Positions 1 through 13,100 of a DNA stretch of 64,000 nt are shown piece after piece. The stretch covers positions 33,040,216-33,104,215 of the forward strand of contig OX388352.1 in NCBI GenBank assembly GCA_947579665.1, given 5' to 3'. Origin of the DNA: Sympetrum striolatum. Taxonomy: Eukaryota > Arthropoda > Insecta > Odonata > Libellulidae. Below the pieces are notes generated by a model. The model was given only the letters and a program-made list of their open reading frames with translations. It searched no databases and had not been told where the DNA came from. The first letter of the stretch is position 1. Every line of letters starts with the position of its first letter. The position numbers and the translations under genes were made by a program.

Positions 1-73
1 ATAATTTTTAACCTAACAAATTTTCCAATAAATACAGAATAAATTTTATTGAATAGAATGGTTTTCAGGAGAT

Positions 74-235
74 TTATGAGTTTATTTTATCTCCTATTTC
101 TACCTTTAACCAACTCCAATATGAAACACCTTTCTTAGCAGCAGGGATTTTACAGATTTCTTCACCTTCCACTCTCACAACAATCCATCCCTGATCACCA
201 TCTTCAAACCAACCCGTTTCTACGTTTTCTGAGAG
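74..235 (-). CDS. Possible extra or alternative terminal exon (unrecognised)
   Basis: In phase with exon 39, the stretch from acceptor TTCCTTACAG (ending at 236) stays open for 44 codons to a possible donor AAAG|GTAGAA (exon 104-235), or for 53 codons to a TAA at 76-74, with an AATAAA 24 bases further on at 50-45. It contains LSENVETGWFEDGDQGW, VVRVEGEEICKIP and YWSWLK. It is less AT-rich than its surroundings. It does not match the projectin segment I expect next. It could be an internal cassette, an alternative 3' end giving a short isoform, or part of an unrelated sequence. Confidence 0.4.
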   Translation of the reverse strand, partial: LSENVETGWFEDGDQGWIVVRVEGEEICKIPAAKKGVSYWSWLKVEIGDKINS

Positions 236-1055
236 CTGTAAGGAATCAATTAGGTATCACATGAACATTTAATTTCTTCGCCCTACCATTTGTGAACCCT
301 TGAATTGGTTTTTAAGCTGCCTTTAAAGATTAATCGCAACATGATTTTTAAATGTGAATCGATTTCTTCAGAAATTTTTTTTATTATAGAGGTGTCAAAG
401 GGTTTACTTACATGATTTGTTTTCTCGTCGAATGCACTGAGGAGAAGGTTGACATGGGCTTAATCAAGAGAAAGTATTATTTTTAGAAAAGTATTACTTC
501 GAGACAGTTGTCAAGTGTATGAAATAAAGCATTATCTTGAGATTGGATTCACATTTTCATGCATAAAGAGAGACAAGTAACTAACGCCTAGGCAAGGTTC
601 CTTACAATATACAGCTTTTTCTTATTAACAAAGACAAACATTTATAAAGTGAAAAGTATTAATTTTCAGAGACATAGAGGCTGCTTCAATCAACATTAAG
701 GAAACTATCACAGATTCCAAGCCACATGTTTAGTTTAATATATGATTATGTATTATTCGAGGGAAATAACAGTGATATACTTAATTGTTGTTCCCTTCAA
801 GAGACCTTAAAATTCACAGCTCCACAACTTTCCTGAAGAAAAGACTATGTATTTTTTAGATATTTTAAAAGAGGGAAACACAGTATGCTTTATTAAAACA
901 AGAGGCTGCAAATTGCATTATATCTGTTCATATCTTTTCAATTTCAAAAATAAACTTCTTGAGCTACTAAATATGAAATATATATTGGGTCAAAGTGACC
1001 TTTGAAACTGAATTATTCTTATAGCTTTTCCAAACAATTTTATGGATAGACTTAC
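236..1055 (-). other. bt: Sequence 3' of exon 39 (intron)
   Basis: Begins with the exon 39 donor GTAAGT. No further projectin homology up to the candidate exon at 235. Confidence 0.6.
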
Positions 1056-1192
1056 CTTCTCAACCTTCTTCAATTGAGGAACTGGTTTTTCCACTTCTTT
1101 CAAATCAGTCCAATCAGGGTCTTCTTTGTCCTTGCCCCATTTGGCATATTTACGTTTTTTAAGCATAGCACGGAAATCCATGCCACTTGAAT
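1056..1192 (-). CDS. bt: Projectin exon 39: post-Ig9 conserved segment
   Basis: Encodes [37 protein letters not shown] and VPQLKKVEK. 137 nt, phase 1 in and 0 out (acceptor CCACAG, donor GTAAGT). This basic, Trp-containing segment follows Ig9 in insect projectin. The next expected sequence (the following Ig) is not in the window. Confidence 0.94.
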
Positions 1193-4100
1193 CTGTGGTT
1201 GGTGTTCAAGCAAAGTAAATGAGATTCAGACCATGTGTAACATCAAACAAAATTGAATATTTCTTATAAGCAAAATATAGATATATCTACATATAGAAAT
1301 AATCTGCAAGATTTAATAAAATATTTCCTTCTTTACATCCTGTTAAAAGAACTCATAATTTTAAAAAGGTAAATACATGGTAAAGAGGAAAATACATTTC
1401 CCTGGAAAAATAACATGGCAAAATATGTTTCAAATTATTGTTATTTTTGACTTTGTCTATAAACAAAACTCACCTGAGACATAGAGCTGCATTTCAGCAG
1501 AATCTTCACCATGTTCATTACTGACAACAATCTTATATTTTCCTTCATCATTGGGCTTTACTTTGCGTATGCAGAGAGTTATAGAATTAGTATCACCATC
1601 AGTAAGAAACTTAAAGCGACCTCCATCAATAATCTCTGTCATTCCCTGCAAGAAAGGTATCTCATTAGCAGTCATTTTTATTTGAATAGCCATTTTAGAT
1701 GATTTTGAACTGGATACAGTTATATTTGCTCAAAGAGGAACTCTTTAAGCATGACTATTTTTGAGACTGTTCTATAAAATGTGTCTCCATTATGTAATGG
1801 AATATGCATTTTCCTATTAAATGAACATCAAAGATATTATTTTTATCATCTAGAAACACCAAAGTATTCATGAAGAAAAACTGTTGATTACATCTTTTGA
1901 TCTCTTCATGATAAGAAGGATAATGGCCAACTTTTACCCTCCATCCTTTTGTAATTTTTATGTTAGTACATTCATATTTTAAAAGTATAAATCATAATTA
2001 AATGAAATATTAGTTTCAAGAATGATTGGGGAAATCTTAAAATTTTTAATAACTGATACAGGAATAGTTAAGTATAAGATGTAGAATAAGTTATGGTAGA
2101 AAATTGGCACTGTACTCAGCCTAGCTAAAAAGGAAATGTATAGAAAGGTCTGTACTTCTTCAAAAATAGAAATGTATGCAAAAGAGTTTTGATTGGAGAA
2201 TCTACATTGTATTAGTTACTTTGCAGTTTTTACCATTATATAATATGTTGCATTCCATATGTTCATCAAAGGTCATCTGATATCAGATTTGAAACAATTG
2301 TTAACGATAGTTTTTTTTTAGAAATGGAAAAACTGATAGAATAATATCCCAACAGATATAGATTCAGTTCGATGTTGAATCTCTTGGTTAATAGAGTTTA
2401 TTCGGGAACTTTCAATACTATAGGGATGAATGAATATGGCATCTTCCAATTACCAATTGGCCTAACAAGAGGATAAAATATATCCATTTAATCAAAGAAA
2501 AGCAATCACTAATAAAATATTTGGCTACTTACAGTGTATTTAAAGGCCAATATAAAAATTTATCATAGAATGGCTATCTTGTAGTATTTGGAGAAATTTA
2601 GCAGAATGCATATTTTGATCTACATTTTGGACACTAAACCTAAGAAAAATATATGGTTACTTGTCAGGATACATTTCAAATATATAATTGCACTCCAGAC
2701 AAAATATCATTGGAATATGTATAATTTACTGCTGCAAAATTTCTCAAACAGAAGAATAATTCTCTTAGAATTTTTTCCTAGAGGATAATGTTTTCAGCAT
2801 ACTACTAAGAAGAAGATAAATGAGCTCCCAGATATTTAAGTGGGTAATGAATTTGGCTTTGAAGAATGTAGTTCCAGGTTTGATTCTTCATGGGAACCCA
2901 TATTTAGTAATAAAAGTTGGCTACAGTAAGAGTATCTGGCTGTATAAATCAGCGCTAAAATAAGCTTGATCTTAATCATCCAATCATCAAAATCATCAGC
3001 TGACCTCATGAATAATGAAAATAAGGCTTAGATAGGAATGAGAAGAAAATGAATGATTATCTAAATACATCATGCATGTGTGTTCAGATTCTTTAAAAAA
3101 ATTGACTCCTTCATATCAGCATGTGAATCTACAATCCATAAGTCACTCCTTACTTTTTTGATGAAACAATATAATAGAACAACTCCTTGGTAAATAAGTA
3201 ACAGTTATAATATAATGATTTCATGAATACAGTGCCCATTTGTATCCAGGTGAGGTTAAAGGAATGTGAAATGAGTTCAAAGGATTAAAAAAAAATAAAT
3301 TAAATTCCTAAATTTAGTTGCAAAGAAAAATCTTGGAAACTATTGTGAAAAAATATTCATTTAGAGAACATCTTTAAATCTCATGGAATCCTTTCTCTCC
3401 CTATAATTTTTAATTTAAACTTTTGGATCTGGAAAATTTTAAAACAGCCAAAGTCAAAAAAGTACATCATAACAAAATAAAAGCCGGCAAAATTAATTCA
3501 ATGAAAAGATGTTTGCCATCTTATCTATAAGACTATTTGTACAATAATTACTGTTCAGAGAATAGTCTATTGCTTAACAAAATAATTACCTTGTAGAACT
3601 TGAAAGTTGGTGCAGGATTACCTTCCACTCTAACAGTAAGGAAACCAGTTGCATCTAAAAAAAGGAAGCTTCTCTGTAAAAATAATCTTCAGTGACATTT
3701 TAGAGTTTTGGAGTAATATAAATTTAACGAAGATAGCATTCAGAAAAACAAAAATTTCTTATACGTAATCAATACATAACAATTTGCATTTGATAGACAT
3801 TTTTTATTACATACCTTCTACAGCACTATAGTTTTCTTGAACATCAACAATGGCTGGAGGACCTGGAGCACCAATTGGTTTCAAGGGAGTTGATGGCTTA
3901 TCAATTTTGTCTTCAAGCTCAGCCACACTGGGCCTTCTCACATCAGTGCTAGGTCGCCTTCGCTGTTTAGAAATAGAATATTATTGAATTTTGGGAACAA
4001 GAGTTTTACATGTTAGTAATTCAATAAAGCAAATTGAAACAATAATATCATGTAAATTAAGATTGGACTTATGTACAATTCTATGAAACACCACTTACAA

Positions 4101-7100
4101 AGTGTTTCTTCGAAAATAAAAATCATTTGCAAAGTATTCACAGAAAAGCTGAGTTTAAAATAAGAATGCCAAGAAGCTTAAGAAAAAGAAAGATGAAGGG
4201 ATCAAATATATACACTTATTAAATAAACAAAAGATAATAAAAAAACTTAAATAGAAAATAAAGAGAAAGATGGGTCAGTATTAAGCAGACAACATAAATC
4301 ACACAAATGGAAAAGCAAATAATTAAAACTGAGAATATAAAATAATAATCACAACAAAGCAGAAAGAGTTCTGAACAGAAAGACAGAAATTAAAACAAAA
4401 TTGGTAATGAAAAGCTGTTGAGGATGGAGCAGTTTTACTTGTAGAGATACATATTGCCTTGGTGGGGTGCATCACCTCCGCATCAAATAAGCTGCATCTA
4501 ACAAGAATGCAATGTCAACTGTACATATAAAATAGGGCACTTGCTATCCCACACATAGTAATAAATTATTGTATAACCGTTTATTCAAGTAAATAAATAA
4601 GGTTAATTGAAAAGAAAGTAATTTTACTCCAGGCAAATAATTACAGGACCTGATCATGCATAGATAAACAATGAAGTACATATCAAAATATCCTGTATTA
4701 AGAAATATCTGCTTAGCATAAATAATTAGTTATTGAAGTAATAAAAATTGTTAATGAATGTGTATTTATGCCAATATTAGTTGTAAATATGGACAATCAT
4801 TTACAGTGTAATACATAGAAGTATATTTTGGAAACTCCTAATATTAAATAGTTGAATATATGTAATACGCAAGCAGGCATTTACAGTCATATGTTAGAAC
4901 CAATGAGTTCATTGAAAATCTTACATATCCCCTGTAACGAAATTAAAGAGAGTAAGCAATAAAATTAGGGGCAACATTAATAATTATTAGCTTATCTCTA
5001 GTTATGTTATAGAGAAATTTGTAAAACAAATGAATTTCATAAGAACTAGATATAGAAAATTAATTGCAAATGATTCTGAATGTTGTTACCTTACTGTTCT
5101 AAGAGATTCAGTAATTTAATAAATATTTAAGATGGTCATGTTTTTATCACTTAATTTCTTCTGTAAGTGCAACTGTTGTTGTTATTTCTCTAAAATTTTG
5201 GAAAATTTGGTCATTTCACACATGGGCTTCCACTGGGAATCGAACCCAGGACTGATTTCCAACAAAAGCAACTGTACTTTCCACTGTATTCGGTAGCCCA
5301 TGTATATCTGATGCTGCATTTTGTTCCTCAAAAATCCTGACTTAGGTAAATAGAATAAATAGGTTTCTTTCAAAAAGATATTTTGACATTTATAGTCCAA
5401 ATTGATAGGAATAATTTAAGGAATATTCAATACTAAATATAAAAAACAGAGTCCAGGAAAAGGAAGTGGAGCTTGATGTAAATGTTCAAAAATTATACCT
5501 TCCGTTACTACAGACCAAATAAAGTTAGCTGTATTTAAAAAAATGTTTTTGAAGATTGATTTTATATCTTGGTTCAGTAAGTAACATCAGCAATGTGTTA
5601 CGTAAAACAGTAAAAATGAATTTAAAATTAAAACTTCTCCAAGGAGTGCCAGATGAGTTAATTTACTGTTGTGCTCAAAATATTGGATTCATTACATAAT
5701 GAGGGAAATGTTTTTCTGTAATTTATTGTAACATCTAGTTATACTATTACAGTAATATTCTTGGTTTTCCAGAGTATACAGTAATCTGTAGTAGTTCTTT
5801 ATGATGTTAAAGATATGTGATGAATCAGTAATGTATTTTTGAGAGAGTTAAAGAAAACTGGAAAATATAGAAGTCAAAAATGAATTTATGAAAGAAATAA
5901 AATATTTGTAGAAAATGTTCAACATACATATAGTTTATTAAAGAAGCAAATTTTAAGTATGCAAATCACATTCAAAAAACAATACCAATATAAAAATGGG
6001 TGGATATTCACCATCAAAAGTTTCATATCATTCAACTGAAGAGCGTTATTTTTTACATGAAATGCTTAAAAGGCCACTGAAGGGTTTTTCATCCACTTTA
6101 ATAAGAAATATGAGTGAAACAAGAGACTTGGAAGATTTTTATCCTTTGTAAGTCACCTATATGACTTTGAGATTATTATTGAAGAATTCCACTCACACAA
6201 GTATGCTTTGTGAAGGAGAAAATTGGGAAATATTGAGAATGATGTAATTACTATCATGAAAGAAAAAATCTTTTAGGAGATATTGAAACCCCAGGATAGT
6301 GAAGAAGGATATTCACAGCCAGCCGTATGCAGCATATATTATACAGGTGCATTATTGTTCAGCAGCTTTTTTCCATAAAAATATAATATGGTCTCAGATA
6401 AAAATACTAAGCAATGTCCAGTGTATCTGGTGACAATTGCAGATCATTAGATATTATCATTTATCATGAGATATTACAATTAGAAGGGATTCCTTTACAA
6501 ATCACAGCAGACAGTTTAATGATTAAGATGTCAGCAACACAAGAATTGAGTTGATATAATAACATGACATATATATTCATGTTTTAGCAATGTTAAAAAT
6601 TCTTTTTTAGAGATAAGCCATCTCAAATATGATGTAAATAACTATCCTCTACATATACAAAGGATTTAATTGAGTAAAAGCATACTTTTTTCTGATGATT
6701 CAATGTAGGTATTGAAAACAAAAGGGAGGAAAAAGTCTATTCTGCATAAATCTAAAAGTTTTAATACGTTTTCTGAAACAGGTGACTGTCAGAGTAACCA
6801 ACGACTTTCTGTACAATAATTTTAGGTCTATAATTAGCAGTGTATCAACTACTATGGTGGGCACTAAGCATACATCTGTTGAAGATAGTGAAACATTGGC
6901 GATGTTTCTGTCAAAATTAAAACATTATCTTCGGAATCATTTGAACATATATTTTTTACTATTTAAAAAAAGTTTTAACAGAAATTATAAAATAAGAATT
7001 TTTCTTCCATGTAAGCAAAAACTGGTCATGTCTATTAGTACCATTGTTGGTAGTAGACCAAGCAAAATTAACCAAAATAAAAGACCTTGTTTTGGATGCT

Positions 7101-10100
7101 CAAACTTTTCTTGTATTAGTTATGAACTTTCAGTCATTAAAGACAATACTCATCAAAGTTCAAATATAAGCAGCCTTTCAGCCAATAAATTGCAAAAATA
7201 AAATAAAGTGGCACCAATGCTAATAAACTGTTTTAGAAAAAAAGCCATCTGGTATTATTTAAAATCACAGATGCTAAAAAAGCCAGAAAGTAAAATTTGC
7301 AGCATGTGCTTCTGCACAAATATAAATATAAAATTGAAAATACAAAATGTTAAAAAGCTTTTAAAATCCAAATTAAAAATGTTCTCAGCCAGATGTATGA
7401 GGATTGCAAGTGACATATTTATTCTGATCTACCCAACAAAATATGTACACCCAAATCTTTTTTATGGACATGTTCCCCAAAAATCTAACCTGCTTAATCT
7501 TCTCTTCTTCAATCAATTCCCCTGGACGTGCAAGTCTCTTCTGTTTAGTTTGTGAAGAGAAAAGCATCAAGGTAAATAAAAGAAAAATAAAATAAAATTA
7601 AAATGAGAAATATAAAATTGGTAAAAAATAAAATGATAATTAATAATAAATGAAAGAAAACTCAGACAAAATAAAACTTACAGTGATTCTTTGGCATTTA
7701 TTTTTCAAAGTAAGCTTCAAGAGTAAATAATGAGATAATTTCATCAAAGGAATGAGTGAAATGGAGCTCTTATATTAGTTTTCATAGATTAGAGTTCTGG
7801 AACTGTTTTAATAAGTGCATGTTGTCAAAAAGGTAAGAAACCCCAAACAAATTAAGTAATAATTTTGCAAAAAAATAAAATATTGTTTAGAAAATTATTG
7901 GGTTATTAAATTGAAAAGCAGAAGCTAAGACAAAACATAAAAACCCAGTCAGGGATGGTTAAGATTTGAACTGTTCTTATAATTAGTTCAAATAAAAAAG
8001 GATTTCAGCAGTATTATTTTAGAAAAAGTTAAAATGTAAATAAGTCAGCAGAAAATAAATGCCAAAGAATCAGGTCAGCTTTGTGCAATTGTAACACAAA
8101 TCTCACCTTTGAATCTAATACTTCACCAGGCCGCAATTTTCCAACCTGCAGGAAAATAATGAAATGAATGCAAATTAAATCAAATAAGAAAAAGCCAGAC
8201 GAAAGAAAAAGCCCTTGGAAAAGTTCCATAATAAAATAACTCATATCATGAAGAAAATCAAGAATAAAAAACTGAATGGTCAAATAAAACCTGTAAAAAT
8301 AAACAAATTAAATATAAATATAAACTTTTGCAACTAAAATAATAAGGAAAATAAAATACTTACATAATGGTTACATAATCAGCAAAATAATCTTCATAAA
8401 ATGTTGGACAAGTAAGAAAATGTTCGTGCATTAAACAAAAATAACTGCAAGTGAGATAGGATCAGAGCATTAAAAAAAAAAAACGAAATAAAAATGAAAT
8501 ATGAATAAGAGCAATAGACGGCTGTTTGAAGATGAGATGCACATTAGTTTTCTCTCTCACCTTTTTCTCTTCTAGGACTTCCCCAGGCCGTAGCTTCCTA
8601 TTTTCCTAAAAAGTAGAATTAAACTGTTGAAACAATCAAAAAACGTTGGTCAGAGATAGAAGAGGCATTCGTAAATGATATTTAATATCATAGACATACT
8701 TATTTGATGTGCCCTACATTACAATGAAAATACCCTAAGGACAGACATATTTAGATTAAATATTATGAATCATTCCTTTAACTTAAAAAATCAATGTTTA
8801 GAAATCATTAAAAAACAAATATTAAGTAATTAGATATCAGTTTGCTTTTCTCATAGAAAACTATTTGTGAATTTGAATTGTAACATATTATATAGTAAAG
8901 TATATAATTCCTAAGTTCATTCCAAGAAATGAATTCATTAAATTATTCTTAAATAGATTAATGATGAAAATAATGTTACAAGAGAGAGAACAAGGTATTA
9001 GTTACATATTTCCATAATTTACTTGTAATTTTATAGTAACAGATAAATTATGGTAACAGGTAACTGATCTCTTGCTCACCCTGGAATGAAGAATTTGAAT
9101 CGGAGGACCAAATAAATGCTCTATACATGCCTGAAGCATTTGTTCAGTAACAGCAGATATTAAATTAAAATGTCAAGAGCATGTATGGTGCGAAGCAGTG
9201 AGAAAATTTCTTTGAAAGAGAAAAGTTTCATCTTATATATTTAAAACATTGGCTGTAATTAAAATAAAAAAATGAAATATAATACAAATAACTATATGAA
9301 ATACTCAACGTTTACTGATAATTATGAAGAAAATAGAACACAATTTGCAAGTGATATTTACTATTTACTCACAATTTACTGGAATTATTACATTAATCTA
9401 TGTTAAAAACCATTTCCTTCATGAGTATGCCCCTTTACATTTTATATGTTAAATACCTAACAATTGTTTTGAGAATACAAATAGTAAATATTTTTAAATG
9501 GCATCCTTTTTCACTCTGATTTCAATCATTTTTCCTCTTCATGTTATAATTGTTCCTAAATTTTGCTCTTTATTATGAATTATCATTTTTTTACTTCAGA
9601 AATAATGGTAACTCAGAGAGTACAAATTTAATGAAATTGATTTAAAATGTTTTGTTTTCTTCTCTGAAAAATAAAAGCTACAGAAAATATATACTTGGAA
9701 CTAACCAGCCTCATATATAATTTTTCAATAAAATTGTTATAACTAGAATAATCAAAGAATACAAGAAAGATTAAAAGTATGTAATTGTAAATATTCTTTT
9801 CTAGAGCTTTAATTTTAATAATACCCATGATTAAGTTACTAAATGTGTACATTCAAAATGGCAGTAACCACAAGTCTTCATATATGATGCCTAGTCGTTG
9901 ATATAAAGAAAGGCAAACTGACATATTCTTATTCAAATAATATTATGCTAATGCACAACATAATCCAAAATGTCTGGTTTTCCTTAGAATATTATTTTTT
10001 TTTAAATTGGTTAAAAAGTAATTCTTAGAACCTTGGTATGACTGTACATAAGAATAAAAATATTTTGTTTTGATGTATATCAACATGCACATTTACATAA

Positions 10101-13100
10101 TATTCTTCTGGAGTACATGAATCTTATGAATCAAAGGTTACTGACGTAATTGCAATGTAACCAACAGGCGTCCTTACCGAAATAATGTCAACCAAATGTA
10201 AAGAAATACTTCTGCTTTCATACTTACACCGTTAATAAGAATAAGAGATGCACAGGAATTAATTCTTGATGGGTTGATCATCCACATTTGAGGTTTGCAG
10301 AGCAATTCGAAATTATTTAGAATATCAATATTCTTCATTGGCTCTTTTTAGGATGAATATTTCCAAGTGAGGTCTCCAGCTAATTCCAAAATATTGATTG
10401 TTGGTGATTTTCCATTTAAATTAATCTACTTTCTTTACTCACTACCTCTAAAATTGCAGATGAATGTAAATTGAATACATGACATTATATCTATTCCAAA
10501 AATGATGTATTAATAAAAATATTCATTTAGCATTAGCTGATGAGGAAACAGAGCTACTTCATATACAAAATCAAAACTTAAGTAAATCCTAAATACTTTT
10601 AAATAGCTAGAGAAATTTCATACATGCACAAATTCAGAAGAAAAAAACACTTCATCTTTGATATAACTACTGGTTATTTTCATGAGATCTACGTATTGTT
10701 CCTATTACCAAGAAATATTACACAGGCTCCTTTCAAATGGATCCAAAGACTTATAGAATGACAAAATCATTCTCAGAAAATTAATAGATGATATATTAAA
10801 TGAGTTTAAAATAAGAAAACATTAAGAAAGCTAATTTTATTTTTAATATGCAAAACAAGATCAGTAAACAATGATCAATACTCTGGCTATAAATTGTGTT
10901 TCTATTACCATGGCTGTTGTACCTCTTCTCCTGCCTTCTGAGTAAAATTTAAACCAATGAGCTTTAGGAATGATTACAGGGTAATTGACAGAGTATAAAT
11001 GTAAATTAGAATTGCTGGGGCTTCCTATTGTTTTTATGAATGTAAAGAAAATTATCAGCTGTGAGCAATATCTAAGCAAAACTGTAACTTATAGACAAGA
11101 TATGCCAAAAAAATAAAAGTGTAATAATTATAAACAGTAATACGCTATAAAGTGTTTTGAATATCTGAATGCAATATATGAAATCTCTCTAAAATTTACA
11201 ACTGTGCTCAAAAAACCCTTTTGTTTACCAAATAAAAATATAGATGCTTCAGCATAAAGCGGTGCAATTTTAAACCTTAATAATAGCATGTTAAAGAGCA
11301 TGATGCCATAATCAATAAATTAGGCATAGATACTCTACTTAGAAGGCCTAGAGAAGCCAGACTTAAACCTTTAAGCTAAGCAAATAAAAATCCATTAGCA
11401 TGAGTTTCCTTTCTTAAAAAAAACTCATCTTATTTGATAAGTTAAGCCACTGCCTATAATAACTAGAAATTATAAGAAAGAACAGCAGTTTCCTATAAGG
11501 CCAATACAGAATTCAACATTGAATGATCTGCTTTGCAGCACCTGGAATAATCTCTTCTTGAAGATCAGCTAGTAAATCAAAAGGAATTTTTAATTGAAAG
11601 AAGAGTGAAGGACACTAGGGAGATGCAAAGGAATTAATTATGAACAGGGTATTGCAATGCAAATACCAACACATTTATGGTCTGCTAAGTAACTGTTCAT
11701 CATCCAGAGGTATATGACAACTAGAAAGATCTGAAATCAAAAGTAAAAATAAACGTCCTGCAAAACTGACATAAGTGTTAACATAGAATATTATAAGCTA
11801 TGAATTATGCTGAAAAGTAATTTTGGGATACTCCTGGATAGCTGATAAAATAAAAAATCTGAGAAATAAACTTGATTTTTAATAAATACTGTCCAACTAC
11901 ACTTAATACTAAGAATTTAAACCTAAATCCTCTAATCCTAGAAAAATTGATGAACTAAAACTTACCAAATGTGAATTAGGTAATTTAAAATATTAATACA
12001 TCAAACAAATTAGGTTATGAATCTGTTGCAGTAACTGCTTCCAATACAAACTGCATAACAACAAAATTGTGCTAAACAGATAAAGACAATAATTGTAGAG
12101 AAGATAATCTTTCTGAAAATAATCAAATGAAAGAAGTAATTTCACTACAAAGAATAAAATAAACAGCAATGAATATCAGAAAAAAAATCAATCTGAATAA
12201 AAAACTAGGTGATAATTTTACAGAAAAAAGTATTTTCTTACAGTATTAACTGAAATAATGAATTAAAAATTTTCCATTCATAATTTCTAGAATTAGATTT
12301 CAATTAAGTCCTTCAATAAAAGAAACATAATTGATAAGAAAAATATTGCAAACCCAGGTCAGATCAATCAAATGCTTCATTACCTCATCACTTATGATCA
12401 AACTTGGGCGACGTGGCTGATCTTCAGGTGGAATAAGAGAGCCTCGCCTACTGGAGGGTCCAGAACCAGGTGCCAAGGAGCCCTTCCTGTCTTGTACAGG
12501 AGTTTTCTCCCGTATTACCTCAATCTTTGGTGCTTCAGGAGCTTTGATCTCAGGAACCTTAATTTCAGGCTGTAATGGAAGATAATTTGATATGGTTAAG
12601 AAAGATTTTGGAATCTCACATACTAAAACAGAATATTTAAAATAAAAGAGAAAACTTCTCTGCTGAATTTTAAACTTGAAAATATATTCATAATTTTAAA
12701 AGTAAAATGAATAATTTTTTTGTATCTGACTTACTCTCTAGAAAAGAGTAGAACACAATAAAACATACAGTAAGGTCACAAAAAACAAATATGTATAACA
12801 TAAAACAGTGGTCCAACTCTACGTAATATGGACACAGAAAAACATAAAAATGGGGTGATATGTAGAATTATTTGAGGCAAGCAAAGATCTTTCTAAAATA
12901 GATCAAGGGTCTAGTGTCGAAAGGAATAAAAATTACCATGACATATGATTGGAAGGGAATTACATGAAACAGAAGAGAGAAAACTTCAGAAAACAAATTC
13001 TGATAAAAAAAGCTACAGAATTAACTAAAATAAATATAATTGGATTAAATGGTCTACTAAAATTTGAAGGTTACACAGAAAATATTTTTTGTGTACATAC

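Noticed and set aside
6000..6040. 24-nt open stretch between AG and GTGAAT
   Set aside because: Weak donor and non-PEVK residues; not supported.
6782..7201. 139-codon open frame on the plus strand
   Set aside because: No recognisable motif, AT-driven composition, lies in a projectin intron with no promoter or splice context; probably chance.
7208..7555. 115-codon plus-strand frame
   Set aside because: Overlaps projectin exon 35 in antisense, and is low in complexity with no family likeness.
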